Below, one piece after another: positions 1 to 8,981 of a DNA stretch of 64,000 bases; the first letter of the stretch is position 1, and every line of letters starts with the position of its first letter. Made by a program: the position numbers and the translations under genes. Source of the DNA: Hydrogenovibrio sp965140365. GTDB lineage: Bacteria > Pseudomonadota > Gammaproteobacteria > Thiomicrospirales > Thiomicrospiraceae. The stretch lies in NCBI GenBank assembly GCA_965140365.1, contig OZ223196.1; one strand, given 5' to 3'. The notes beneath the pieces are model-generated. The model saw only the letters and a program-made list of their open reading frames with translations, was not told the origin of the DNA and searched no databases.

Positions 1-2169
1 GCCGAGTTCGGCAAAGATTACAGCGTGGAAATCCTGGAGCGCTATTTGCTCAATGAAGACGACCAAACCCACTGGCACAACATCAGTGACTTCGTCGACA
101 GCGGCCCCAACCGTAAATACAAAATGGCCTGGCGGGATGAAATAACCCACCAGATCAGCCAATTCTGCGCGGACTTTTTCCGTCAGAAAGACTTGGGTAC
201 CGCATCCTATGCCGACATTTATCAAGGCCTCTACCTCGAATGGCTCAACACCACCCGTCAAGACAAGGGGATTGAAATTCTCATGGCCGAAGACGGCCTA
301 ACCAACCTGTTCAACGACCTGCCGGAAAGTGCCGAAGCGCTCTTGGCGGAAGCTATGGTCGGCCTGCGCTTATCGGAAGATGAAGCCGCCGAATACGGTC
401 ATGCCCTCTTGCTGGACATCAACGGTTGGGCCTCTTGGGTGGCGTATCTGCGGTGGCAGGACCGTCTGAACGGTCACGACAACGACTTGATGCTGGATCT
501 GCTCGCCATTCGCATGGCCTGGGAGTGGGTCCTTTGGCGCCATCAAAAGCAAACCGACAAAGCCGTTTTCAACGAATTGAAAGTCATGTGGCGCCACCAG
601 ATGACCATCGTGCACGACTTGATCCAGAACCATCAAAACTCGCAGGAAAAATCCTGGATTTGGCAACGGGCCGCGGAAATCGCCTATCAATCGACATTGC
701 ATCAACAACTGAAATACTCACCCCATGCCGAACAAAGCGACGCCGGAAAAACACCGACGTTACAAGCCGCTTTCTGCATTGACGTACGCTCGGAAATCAT
801 TCGGCGTGCGTTGGAAGCACAGGATGCCGGCATAGAAACCCTTGGGTTCGCGGGTTTCTTCGGGCTACCGATTGAATATCATCCCGTTGGCACCGATGTG
901 TCTCGACCACAATTGCCCGGATTATTAAAGTCTGGCATTCAGGTCCGGCCGGCCGTTGGCGAAGAAACCGATGCAAAAACACGCAAGGAACTGAATAAAA
1001 AGGCCCGCTGGATCGAATGGGGGCAAGCACCACCGGCCACGTTCAGCATGGTCGAAGCAACCGGCTTAATGTATGCCTTTAAATTGCTACGAAACAGTTT
1101 ATTTCCGCATGAACATGAGCATCCGATCAACCACTTACCCGCCACCGATGAATTTGAGTTGACGGAAAACGAATCGCCTTTAACGCTTCAAAAGAAGGTT
1201 GAATTGGCCGCCGGCATTTTGCATGGATTAGGATTGGATCACAACTTGGCTGAAACGGTGCTGCTGGTTGGACATGGTAGTTCCAGTTGCAACAATCCCC
1301 ATGCCGCCGGATTGGACTGCGGCGCTTGCGGGGGACAAACCGGCGAAGTCAATGTTAGGGTATTGGCATTTTTGTTGAATGATGAGCAGGTACGGAACGG
1401 CTTACAGGAAAAAGGCATCGACATCCCCGTTCAAACCCGTTTTGTGGCCGCCATGCACAATACCACAACCGATGAATTCACCTGTTTTGGCTTAGAAGAT
1501 ACCAACGGCAGAATTGAAAATTGGCTGACGCGCGCGACCGAATTGTCTCGTCAGGAACGTGCCACGCGACTCGGGCTCGACCACTTACATGGTGAAGCCT
1601 TGCATCAATCGATTCAACGTCGCGCCAAAGACTGGTCGCAAGTCCGACCGGAGTGGGGCTTATCCAACAACGCCGCCTTTATCGTGGCACCGCGTTGGCG
1701 TACTCGTGGCATCAACCTGCAAGGTCGTGCCTTCCTGCACGATTATGAAGCCTCACAGGACCCGGACGCCAGTTTACTGACCCAAATCATGACCGCTCCA
1801 ATGGTGGTCACCAACTGGATCAACCTACAATACTACGCGTCGGTCTGCGACAACCACACCTATGGCAGCGGCAACAAAGTTCTGCACAATGTGGTGGACG
1901 GCTGCATCGGGGTGTTTGAAGGGAATGGCGGAGATTTACGCATCGGTTTGCCAATGCAATCATTGCATGATGGTGAAAAATGGATGCACGAGCCGCTTCG
2001 CCTCAGTGTCTACATCGACGCGCCGCGAGCATTCATTGAAAAAGTGACGTCCGAAAATGACGTGGTCCAACAACTCATTGATAACGAATGGCTCTACTGT
2101 TTCCGTTGGGACTCTAATGGCAGCGTTGAAAGGTTTATTAAGCACACTTGGCAGGCGCATCATAACTAA
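1..2169 (+). CDS. dabA: DabA-like DUF2309 inorganic carbon uptake protein, 5' end outside window
   Basis: DabA proteins (DUF2309, UPF0753) resemble beta-carbonic anhydrase in their zinc site and work in CO2/bicarbonate accumulation at the inner membrane of chemoautotrophs. The reading frame is open to base 1. A GTG at 25 is possible, but family members are usually 800 residues or more, so I treat the 5' end as missing. The expected zinc ligands are visible: a C-x-D pair (codons 775 and 781, in AFCIDVRSE), a His in GHGSS (codon 1273) and a Cys in LDCGACGGQ (1318 or 1327). A SulP gene follows 155 bp downstream. The usual partner DabB (NuoL-like) is not in view and could lie upstream. Family confidence is high; the transport role is inferred. 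Confidence 0.9.
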   Translation, partial: AEFGKDYSVEILERYLLNEDDQTHWHNISDFVDSGPNRKYKMAWRDEITHQISQFCADFFRQKDLGTASYADIYQGLYLEWLNTTRQDKGIEILMAEDGLTNLFNDLPESAEALLAEAMVGLRLSEDEAAEYGHALLLDINGWASWVAYLRWQDRLNGHDNDLMLDLLAIRMAWEWVLWRHQKQTDKAVFNELKVMWRHQMTIVHDLIQNHQNSQEKSWIWQRAAEIAYQSTLHQQLKYSPHAEQSDAGKTPTLQAAFCIDVRSEIIRRALEAQDAGIETLGFAGFFGLPIEYHPVGTDVSRPQLPGLLKSGIQVRPAVGEETDAKTRKELNKKARWIEWGQAPPATFSMVEATGLMYAFKLLRNSLFPHEHEHPINHLPATDEFELTENESPLTLQKKVELAAGILHGLGLDHNLAETVLLVGHGSSSCNNPHAAGLDCGACGGQTGEVNVRVLAFLLNDEQVRNGLQEKGIDIPVQTRFVAAMHNTTTDEFTCFGLEDTNGRIENWLTRATELSRQERATRLGLDHLHGEALHQSIQRRAKDWSQVRPEWGLSNNAAFIVAPRWRTRGINLQGRAFLHDYEASQDPDASLLTQIMTAPMVVTNWINLQYYASVCDNHTYGSGNKVLHNVVDGCIGVFEGNGGDLRIGLPMQSLHDGEKWMHEPLRLSVYIDAPRAFIEKVTSENDVVQQLIDNEWLYCFRWDSNGSVERFIKHTWQAHHN

Positions 2170-2183
2170 AAGAGAGTCATCAT

Positions 2184-2209
2184 GAAAACCACCAGGCCTG
2201 ATGGTTTTC
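2184..2209. terminator. Hairpin with CCAGGCCTG core between dabA and sulP
   Basis: An interrupted palindrome with arms GAAAACCA and TGGTTTTC flanks the core CCAGGCCTGA, one base off the dispersed decamer CCAGGCCTGG. It lies 15 bp after the DabA-like stop codon and could terminate or attenuate transcription before the SulP gene. Its T-run is short. Confidence 0.5.
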
Positions 2210-2324
2210 ATCTGAACAGCCCGGCGACGTGGCGAACATATCCCGCTTGCTCAACTGGGATAACCAGGCGGTTAAATGCAAATTGCATTTAAGCATTTTC
2301 AGAATCAAAAGGTTTAAAAAACAA

Positions 2325-3641
2325 ATGGCGCAGGAAAACATTAACACCGAAAATGCCCAAATATCGAATATAGGTTCGGCGGCCTTTCGCAAGGAATACG
2401 CTTTACAAGACCTGCAAGCTGGCGTGATTACCGCAACCATGGCGATTCCTTTGTCCATCGGCATCGCTTTAATGTCGGATTACCCGATTCAGGTCGGCCT
2501 CGCGACGGTGGCATTTGCCTCTTTCATTGGCTTTTTATTTGCCTGGTTTCGCCCAGGAAACTTTATCGGCGCGCCGGGGATTGCCGCAGGTTTAGCACCG
2601 ATTTTAGCCTTGGGCATTGCCACCTTCGGCATCGAAAACATGGCCTTTATCATTTTTTTAACGGCGACTTTTCAGGCATTGATTTGGAAGTTCAATTGGC
2701 AGCGATATTTGCTTATGGCCGTTCCCGGTTACCTGGTTGAAGGTTTATTGGCCGGCATTGGGTTAAAAATTGCCCTGAAATTTCTGCCGTTTTTATGGAT
2801 GCTACCGGTCGGAGTGGCCGCCAGTGAAGATTTCTGGACGGAATCGCGTATGCAAGTGATTGCGTTATCCGCCGTCGGTGTTTTGTTGTTTTTGGGACTG
2901 TTTCAAAAATTTAAGGACACCAAACCGGCATTGCCTTATTTTGCACTGATTGTCTTTGGCATTATGGCCGCCTTCTTTGTGGAGGTAAAAATGCTCAAGG
3001 TCGAAGACATTGAGTTTAATATCGGTTTGCCGGTTCCCAACTTTGACAGTGTGTGGCTGTGGCTTTATGCCTTTTTCTTCGCGATGATGCTGGCCGTGGT
3101 GGATGTGATTGAGCAAGTGATGAGTAACGCCGCCATTGAAAAAATCGATCCGCTGAAACGCCCCTGTAATTCCAATAATTCACTGCTGTCGATTTGGGTG
3201 TCGAATATGGGGGCGTCCTTCTTTGGCGGCATGACGAACCTGGACGGTTTGGCGAAATCGTCTACCAATCGCTTGGCGGGCGCTTACACCAAATTATCGG
3301 TGCTGATCATTGGGTTACTGATTACTTTTTTTGTTTTTAATGTGCACCATTTGGATCATCTGCCTTATTTTGCATTGGCGATTATCATGACGTTTGTCGG
3401 CATCAAAATGGTGCTGGGGTTACTGCACATTGCCAAACATGGCCCTTATGCTTTGCTGTTGGCCACACTGTGTGGCATTTTGGTTTTTAAAGTCGGCATT
3501 TTCGAAGGCTTAATCATTACTCTGGTCATTCATGCACTCATTTATTATGTGATTTTTAAGAAAATTGATTGCCATCCAACCGGCTCGATTCTCCGTCACT
3601 ATTTCAAAAAATTTAAAGAAGACGATAAAGAATTAAATTGA
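2325..3641 (+). CDS. SulP-family anion (probable bicarbonate) transporter without STAS domain
   Basis: This inner-membrane carrier has 438 residues and about ten or more hydrophobic segments beginning near residue 27. The SulP fold covers nearly the whole chain, and the cytoplasmic C-terminal STAS domain of longer SulP proteins is absent. I chose the ATG at 2325 because the SulP similarity starts just after it; an upstream in-frame start at 2229 would add 32 unlikely residues. SulP proteins carry sulfate or bicarbonate. The adjacent DabA-like gene and the phosphoribulokinase in the same window favour bicarbonate, which is inference. The final base of its TGA stop codon is the first base of the miniature element that follows. 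Confidence 0.85.
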   Translation: MAQENINTENAQISNIGSAAFRKEYALQDLQAGVITATMAIPLSIGIALMSDYPIQVGLATVAFASFIGFLFAWFRPGNFIGAPGIAAGLAPILALGIATFGIENMAFIIFLTATFQALIWKFNWQRYLLMAVPGYLVEGLLAGIGLKIALKFLPFLWMLPVGVAASEDFWTESRMQVIALSAVGVLLFLGLFQKFKDTKPALPYFALIVFGIMAAFFVEVKMLKVEDIEFNIGLPVPNFDSVWLWLYAFFFAMMLAVVDVIEQVMSNAAIEKIDPLKRPCNSNNSLLSIWVSNMGASFFGGMTNLDGLAKSSTNRLAGAYTKLSVLIIGLLITFFVFNVHHLDHLPYFALAIIMTFVGIKMVLGLLHIAKHGPYALLLATLCGILVFKVGIFEGLIITLVIHALIYYVIFKKIDCHPTGSILRHYFKKFKEDDKELN

Positions 3642-3802
3642 GAGAGCTTTGCACGAGTAGGACGCGAAGAAAAAATGAGAGAAAATTTGGCTGATTGAGG
3701 CGGAAAAGGCAGCTAATAGCTAGCTATTAGCCAGTTTTTCAACAAAAATCAGACGGATTTTAGCCATTTTTACTCGTGTAACTATCTCGTGAAAAGCTCT
3801 CA
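3641..3802 (+). repeat. MITE-like element, copy 1 (162 bp)
   Basis: The ends are inverted repeats: AGAGAGCTTTGCACGAG on the left, and TGAGAGCTTTTCACGAG when the right end is read on the other strand. A 3-bp direct repeat TTG flanks it (3638-3640 and 3803-3805). The inner sequence matches copy 2 at 42147-42309 in opposite orientation, including a shared central block around CTATTRGCCAGTTTTTCAAC. It has no coding capacity, so it would need a transposase supplied in trans. Confidence 0.8.
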
Positions 3803-3819
3803 TTGAAAAGGAAATTATT

Positions 3820-4368
3820 ATGAAGGATCCTTATCCAATCAGCGGTACGGTGGGAATTGAGTGGGATGGCCAACAAAAAGTCAGTGTCAGCGGTTTCCAA
3901 TCAAAACAAAAAAACCGTGCGGTCACTCAACGCAATCTAAAAACGCCGGTGGACACCGCCTATGCCAATGAATCTTGCAGTTGTGCGCCATCCTCAGAAA
4001 AATTAGCCAAGGAATTATTTCAGCGCTGGAACCAGGCTCTGCTGAGCGAAAATGCCAAGTCGGTCGCCAATTTATATTGGGACGATGCGGTGTTGTTGCC
4101 GACAGTATCTAATGTTCCGCGTATCAACCCGGCTGAAATTGAAGATTACTTTAAGCACTTTTTGCAATCCAAGCCGAATGGCACCGTCATATCACGTAAT
4201 TTAAAACAAGGGTGTAATAAATTGACGGATGCGGGTGTCTACGAATTTGAAGTGGTTAAAGACGGGCAAAAAAGTGTGGTGCCCGCCCGTTACACCTTTG
4301 TGTATGAGTTTCGTCATGGCGATTGGAAAATCATCCACCATCATTCTTCGATGATGCCAGAATCTTGA
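3820..4368 (+). CDS. SnoaL-like / SgcJ-type (DUF4440) protein
   Basis: The 182-residue protein has a C-terminal NTF2-like domain from about residue 60. It shows the SgcJ/CaMKII-association pattern: ELFQRWNQALLSEN, then a phenylalanine/tyrosine-rich half ending in GDWKIIHHHSSMMP. The first 60 residues are basic and low in complexity with a CSC motif and show no signal peptide. AAGGAAA precedes the ATG. It follows the bicarbonate uptake genes after the miniature element, so a role in carbon metabolism is possible, but NTF2-like domains have many functions and none can be assigned. Confidence 0.7.
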   Translation: MKDPYPISGTVGIEWDGQQKVSVSGFQSKQKNRAVTQRNLKTPVDTAYANESCSCAPSSEKLAKELFQRWNQALLSENAKSVANLYWDDAVLLPTVSNVPRINPAEIEDYFKHFLQSKPNGTVISRNLKQGCNKLTDAGVYEFEVVKDGQKSVVPARYTFVYEFRHGDWKIIHHHSSMMPES

Positions 4369-4481
4369 TGCTGGATAAGCTCAGATAATGCCACAACTTA
4401 AAGAAATGCGACACTTTATTGCGCCTTAATTTGGATAGCACCTTATTGGACGAAGTATCGGCCTGGCTCAAACGACAGCGG

Positions 4482-5639
4482 TTACAGCAAAATGCCGCTG
4501 CTTGGCTTCAAGCTGGGGCGTGCCAGAATCGGCAGGTACAACACCGTCAACCATAAAAAGGCCAGGCTCCAACCCAACTGGCTGGCCTGAATCCACCAAA
4601 CCGTGTACTCCGGCAACAAGAGCGGAAACGCCACCCGCAATACGGCAGTGGCCGCCAAAATGGCAAACACCCAAACCAAACTTTTCGGCGGTTCAAACAC
4701 ATTCCGATTGGTATGCCCCAACGAAATGCGCGCCATAATGGACGAACACAACAAACCAATGCCCCCCGCCGCCAGCGCATGCAAGGCAATCGATTCACTG
4801 ACCCATCCCAGGCCGACCAATCCGTACAACACCATCCCGGTTATCATAAACCCATAGGAAACATGCAACGGCCACAATAATAACACCGACCAGATACGCG
4901 GATGATACCAGGCCTTAAACCGGACAAAATGCACCCCCGCCAACGGAAACGCGATCAAACTCGTCGCCCAGTGCTGCGGGAAAAACACCGCCGCCACCAT
5001 CAACGCCAAAAACCCGACCAGCGCCAAGGCATCCAGCCGTTTCGACTGCAGGCTCTCCGGCAAACCTAACGCCTTTTCGGTGAAAAACGGAATCAAACGG
5101 CGCATCATCGTCAAGTTAATTGCCAGCACCAGAAACAAGCCGAAAATCACCCCCAGGTGCACGCCGTTATCCAGCCAGTTAAACGCTCCGGCGTAAAACA
5201 CGCCATTGGCGGCCAACAATAAGGCAAATTTCGAGGCCAGTCCCATTTGCGGCCACAATTTTTGGCGCAACACCGGCCCGATAAACAGCCACAACAATCC
5301 AAGGTTAAACAGCAAATCGAACGTCGCCACCCAAATCAACGGCCAATCCAGCAAAAAACCGATTCGCGCCAAGGCCCAACAGGCAAACACCCAAGCCAAA
5401 CGCCAGCCCGAGGCCGAACTCTCCCGTGACCAGTTCATCACCGCCGTGAGTAAGAAACCCGTTACCGTCGCCAACGCATAACCGAAGACCATTTCATGCG
5501 CATGCCAATACATCGACGGAATGCCGGAAAAGGTCGTCATCGCCGCGGGGTATTGCCAAAACCATATCAGCATCGCCACGCCGGTGAACAGACTGCCACC
5601 CAGAAAAAATGCGCGGAAAGCGCGATCGAAAAAGAACAT
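4482..5639 (-). CDS. nnrS: NnrS family haem-containing membrane protein
   Basis: The 385-residue protein is almost entirely transmembrane (about 12 segments). The family hallmark is near residues 45-70: WHAHEMVFGYA followed by TGFLLTAVMNW. NnrS proteins bind haem and copper and protect cells against nitric oxide and related nitrosative stress. Only 6 bp separate it from the upstream membrane protein gene, so the two are probably cotranscribed. The cytochrome bd operon just upstream fits, because bd oxidases are NO-tolerant. Family confident; the NO role is by analogy. Confidence 0.85.
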   Translation of the reverse strand: MFFFDRAFRAFFLGGSLFTGVAMLIWFWQYPAAMTTFSGIPSMYWHAHEMVFGYALATVTGFLLTAVMNWSRESSASGWRLAWVFACWALARIGFLLDWPLIWVATFDLLFNLGLLWLFIGPVLRQKLWPQMGLASKFALLLAANGVFYAGAFNWLDNGVHLGVIFGLFLVLAINLTMMRRLIPFFTEKALGLPESLQSKRLDALALVGFLALMVAAVFFPQHWATSLIAFPLAGVHFVRFKAWYHPRIWSVLLLWPLHVSYGFMITGMVLYGLVGLGWVSESIALHALAAGGIGLLCSSIMARISLGHTNRNVFEPPKSLVWVFAILAATAVLRVAFPLLLPEYTVWWIQASQLGWSLAFLWLTVLYLPILARPSLKPSSGILL

Positions 5640-5645
5640 ACTTGG

Positions 5646-6182
5646 TTATTCGCGGTGGCGTTGATTGGAAACGGACAATCGGTGCTGTCGCCACAACCAA
5701 AGTAAGTACAGCATCACCAGAACGGCAATCATCAAATCCGACACCATGGCGACACTTTCTTTATGACTGAGTCCATGAGGCAGCCGCATCAAGTGCAAGA
5801 CACCGGCGACCCCCAAATAAAGGGCCCCGGTAAACGCGGCCGTCGGCCGCCAGGAAACCGCCCATATACTCACGATGGCGGCCGTGCCCATCACCAAATT
5901 TGCCAAGCCCAACTCTTTGACGATGACATCCGCGGCCACCGGCAAGCTCAGAATCGACGCCGTCATTTCGGGATGAAACACCTGACTCAATCCGGCGGAA
6001 AACAAACGTACACCCACCGCCCAAAACACAAACCATTTGAACAGCACGGCCGTATAAGCAAAAGCACTGGTTTGCAGGGTCTGTTGACGACGCTTGCGCG
6101 TGAAATAAAATTCAGCATAAACCGATAACACCGGCAATAGAAACATCACCGTGACGATATAGAACAGATAAGATTGCGCCAT
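5646..6182 (-). CDS. DUF6790-like small integral membrane protein
   Basis: The 178-residue protein has four or five hydrophobic segments and a lysine/arginine-rich loop (TRKRRQQ) after the first. AAAGGAG lies correctly before the ATG. It resembles small membrane proteins annotated as DUF6790, whose function is not known; that assignment is from memory and moderate. It sits between the bd oxidase genes and nnrS, behind a perfect palindromic hairpin, so it is probably the first gene of a two-gene unit with nnrS. Confidence 0.65.
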   Translation of the reverse strand: MAQSYLFYIVTVMFLLPVLSVYAEFYFTRKRRQQTLQTSAFAYTAVLFKWFVFWAVGVRLFSAGLSQVFHPEMTASILSLPVAADVIVKELGLANLVMGTAAIVSIWAVSWRPTAAFTGALYLGVAGVLHLMRLPHGLSHKESVAMVSDLMIAVLVMLYLLWLWRQHRLSVSNQRHRE

Positions 6183-6235
6183 TGTCTTCTCCTTTGAACA
6201 CCTTGGCCAGTTATCAGACGGGCGGCTTAGACAGC

Positions 6236-6259
6236 AAAATGGCCAGGCCTGGCCATTTT
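6236..6259. terminator. Perfect 24-bp palindrome with CCAGGCCTGG core
   Basis: Arms AAAATGGCCAGG and CCTGGCCATTTT pair without mismatch. It lies 20 bp beyond the stop codon of the small bd oxidase subunit and upstream of the DUF6790-nnrS unit. The T-runs on both strands suit a bidirectional terminator. Its centre is an exact copy of the dispersed decamer. Confidence 0.7.
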
Positions 6260-6278
6260 AGGATAACGTCGATAACGC

Positions 6279-6410
6279 TCAATCAACCAAAAAACCGAAA
6301 GCCCATTTCAGCAACAGCGTCACCAATAGCAACACCAGCACGCCGGCAAGGTACAAACCAACAAACCAGCGCCAGGACGATTTCGACTTGGCCTCAGTAA
6401 CCTTCTTCAA
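6279..6410 (-). CDS. Short single-span subunit of bd oxidase (DUF2474 / CydX-like)
   Basis: The 43-residue protein starts at a TTG preceded by GGTGGAAG and overlaps the end of cydB by 17 bp. It has a basic N-terminus, the sequence SSWRWFVGLYLAG and one transmembrane helix. Small single-helix proteins encoded after cydAB (CydX, CydS, DUF2474) stabilise the haem groups of the oxidase. The overall pattern, Trp-rich start then a Leu/Val helix, fits DUF2474 best. The start codon is inferred; no ATG or GTG is available in frame. Confidence 0.7.
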   Translation of the reverse strand: MKKVTEAKSKSSWRWFVGLYLAGVLVLLLVTLLLKWAFGFLVD

Positions 6411-7392
6411 AATCTTCCACCTTGCCCGCGAAGATGCGATAACCCCAAAGCGTATAGGCTAATACCAACGGTAAGAAAATCAAGACGCCCGGCAGGGTGA
6501 ACCACAAGGTGCTTTCCGGCGCGTGCAACTCCCACAAGGTCATCTGATGCGGCAACAGAAACGGAAAGAGCCCGGCCACCAAACCGACAAAGCTCATCAC
6601 AAACAAGCCCACCGCCAACCAGAAAGGCCGTGCGCCGCACTCATTGCCATCCAGAGTGCGATACAACCAAAAACCGAACACCGCACTCAAGACCGGCATC
6701 GGCAACAGATACAAGGCATTCAACCCTTCCAACCAACGGGTGCGTACCCATTCATTGCTGTACAGCATCCACAAACTGACAATGACCAAACTCACGATCA
6801 TCACCACCACCAAACGACGGCCCAATCGCGCCGCTCGCATCAGCAAATCCCCACGGGTTTTCAACACCAGATAACAGCTTCCCAGCAAAGCATAACCCGC
6901 CACCACGGACAGACCGGTAAAGATGGTAAACGGCGTAAACCAATGCAAGACAAACACCTCACCAACCATGTCACCGCCTTGCACCACGGCGCCCAACACC
7001 ATGCCCTGACACATCGCCGCCAAGGTGGAACCGCCGAAGAAGGCGGCATCCCAAAGGCGTCTGGAACGCACCGACTTAAAACGGTATTCAAACGCCACGC
7101 CACGCAGAATCAACCCAAACAGCATCAACACCAATGGCACATACAAAGAAGACAACAGGTGCGCATAGGCCGTCGGAAAGGCCGCAAAAAGCACCACACC
7201 GCCAAACACCAACCAGGTTTCATTGCCGTCCCATACGTGCGAAATGGAACGCATCACCGTATCACGCTCACTGTCGCCGTCAAGCCAAGGGTAAAGCACG
7301 CCCAACCCCAAATCGAAACCATCCAAAATCACGTACATCAATACGCCGAAGCCCAGCACCAAAAAATAAAATAACGCCAATTCCTGTTCCAT
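6394..7392 (-). CDS. cydB: Cytochrome bd-type (CIO) quinol oxidase subunit II
   Basis: The 332-residue membrane protein opens with the CydB pattern FGVLMYVILDGFDLGLG and continues with WDGNETWLVFGG, both characteristic of subunit II. Together with CydA it oxidises quinol and reduces O2 to water at the inner membrane without pumping protons. Its start overlaps the cydA stop codon (TAATG), so the genes are translationally coupled. The length is shorter than E. coli CydB, as in the cyanide-insensitive subgroup. Confidence 0.93.
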   Translation of the reverse strand: MEQELALFYFLVLGFGVLMYVILDGFDLGLGVLYPWLDGDSERDTVMRSISHVWDGNETWLVFGGVVLFAAFPTAYAHLLSSLYVPLVLMLFGLILRGVAFEYRFKSVRSRRLWDAAFFGGSTLAAMCQGMVLGAVVQGGDMVGEVFVLHWFTPFTIFTGLSVVAGYALLGSCYLVLKTRGDLLMRAARLGRRLVVVMIVSLVIVSLWMLYSNEWVRTRWLEGLNALYLLPMPVLSAVFGFWLYRTLDGNECGARPFWLAVGLFVMSFVGLVAGLFPFLLPHQMTLWELHAPESTLWFTLPGVLIFLPLVLAYTLWGYRIFAGKVEDFEEGY

Positions 7393-8807
7393 TATCGCGC
7401 CTCCCCTTCGGTTGGTTTGTCGGCCACCTGCTTCACCAGCGCCTTGGCATATCCGGGCAAATCCGGCGCATTTAACTGCGACTCCAGCGCTTCAAGCGAC
7501 GGCGCACCTTTGCGCAACAATTTACGCATGAAATACAAATAAGTCAGCAACAAACTGCCGTACAACACCACAAACGTGCTCAAAGACCACAGCACCTTTT
7601 CCGCCGGTAACGGCGATGCCACCTCCATGGTGCGCACCAGCCCTTCCACCAACCAGGGTTGTCGGCCGGTTTCGGTCACATACCAGCCCGCCAAGGTCGC
7701 AATGGAACCCACCGGCCACATCCAGCGCGCCACCGTCAAAAACGGCTTGTTTTCATACAAACGGTTCTTGCGGCGTAACCACAAGGCCCACAGACTCACA
7801 AACAACATCAAGAAACCGATGCCGACCATCACTCGAAACGAAAAAAACACGATCGGCACATAAGGGCGATCTTCCGGCGGCACCGACTTTAAGCCCTGCG
7901 CACCGCCATCTAAGCTGTGCGTCAAAATCAGCGACCCCAAATGCGGAACCGCCACTTCGTAATCGTTGCGTTCTTCTTCCATATTCGGCCAGGCAAACAA
8001 TACCAACGGCAAAGGCTGCTCGTGTTCCGGCCAAATCCCTTCAATCGCCGCCAACTTCACCGGCTGATATTCCTTAACGTTCAAGCCGTGGCCGTCGCCA
8101 ACAAAAATTTGCAACGGCACTAAGACTAGCGTGCCCCACAACGCCATCGACAAACTTTTCTTCGCCCAAAGCGCTGTTTTATCGCGCAACACATGCCAGG
8201 CACTCACCGCAATGATAATGAACGACGCCGTCAGCATCGCCGCCAGCAGCATATGCGCCACGCGGTGCGGCATGGATGGATTGAACACCGCTTCCCACCA
8301 ATCACTCGCCTGAAAACGCCCGTCCACCAACTCATAACCCGCCGGGGTCTGCATCCAAGAGTTGGCCGACAAAATCCAAAACGCCGACAACCAAGTGCCC
8401 AGCATGACGATGACCGTGGCGAAAAAGTGCAATCGCTCGCTGACACGCTGCCAGCCGAACAACATCACGCCGAGAAACCCGGCTTCCAGGAAAAACGCCG
8501 TCAGCACTTCATACGCCAGCAGCGGCCCCAGCACCGGGCCGACCTTCTCGGAAAAACCGGAAAAATTGGTGCCGAATTCAAACGATAAAACAATGCCGCT
8601 GACCACGCCCATACCGAAGGTCACGGCAAACGGCTTGATCCAGAATTTCGCCAATTGAAAATACACCGGGTTGCGGGTTTTCAGCCACAGGCCTTCCCAA
8701 ATGGCAATGGCGGTGGCTAAACCGATGGTAATGGAAGGAAAAAGAATGTGAAAGCTCACCGTAAAGGCGAACTGCATACGGGACAAAATCGCGGCATCGA
8801 GTTCCAT
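7392..8807 (-). CDS. cydA: Cytochrome bd-type (CIO) quinol oxidase subunit I
   Basis: The 471-residue subunit carries the haems and the quinol site. Visible landmarks are His20 in SFHILFPS (haem ligand), the acidic residues in SFEFGTNFSGF and AYEVLTAFFLEAGFLG, the PHRVAHM histidine region, and GRQPWLVEG in the second half. The periplasmic Q-loop is short, typical of cyanide-insensitive (CioA-type) oxidases. A near-palindromic operator candidate lies about 65 bp upstream of the start. In a sulfur oxidiser from fluctuating redox habitats this oxidase would serve low-oxygen or stress respiration (inference). Confidence 0.93.
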   Translation of the reverse strand: MELDAAILSRMQFAFTVSFHILFPSITIGLATAIAIWEGLWLKTRNPVYFQLAKFWIKPFAVTFGMGVVSGIVLSFEFGTNFSGFSEKVGPVLGPLLAYEVLTAFFLEAGFLGVMLFGWQRVSERLHFFATVIVMLGTWLSAFWILSANSWMQTPAGYELVDGRFQASDWWEAVFNPSMPHRVAHMLLAAMLTASFIIIAVSAWHVLRDKTALWAKKSLSMALWGTLVLVPLQIFVGDGHGLNVKEYQPVKLAAIEGIWPEHEQPLPLVLFAWPNMEEERNDYEVAVPHLGSLILTHSLDGGAQGLKSVPPEDRPYVPIVFFSFRVMVGIGFLMLFVSLWALWLRRKNRLYENKPFLTVARWMWPVGSIATLAGWYVTETGRQPWLVEGLVRTMEVASPLPAEKVLWSLSTFVVLYGSLLLTYLYFMRKLLRKGAPSLEALESQLNAPDLPGYAKALVKQVADKPTEGEAR

Positions 8808-8869
8808 AAGGCATCCTGAAGCTGATTGGAGGAGGTACGCACATTCTAGTACAAAATTACACAGATAGT

Positions 8870-8891
8870 AAGTGTATAAATTTTATCACTT
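8870..8891. promoter_or_regulatory. Candidate operator upstream of cydA
   Basis: This 22-bp site has arms AAGTG and CACTT around a symmetrical AAATTT centre; the two TAT triplets in between break the symmetry. It lies 63-84 bp upstream of the cydA ATG. It does not match the FNR half-site TTGAT, nor clearly the NsrR pattern, so the regulator is unknown. Confidence 0.4.
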
Positions 8892-8981
8892 AACCCCATC
8901 AACAACCGGCGCGTACCAACCGGCGGAATACCCGGTTTTCACCAGGCCTGGATATTTTCGGAACTTGACGTCTTGAATCGA

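Noticed and set aside
2229..2324. N-terminal extension of the SulP protein from an upstream ATG/GTG
   Set aside because: The extra 32 residues are basic and unlike SulP N-termini; the ATG at 2325 fits the family length.
6523..7374. 283-codon open frame antisense to cydB
   Set aside because: It is His/Gln/Arg-rich with no domain, and lies wholly inside a well-supported cydB; it is a by-product of the GC-rich codon pattern.
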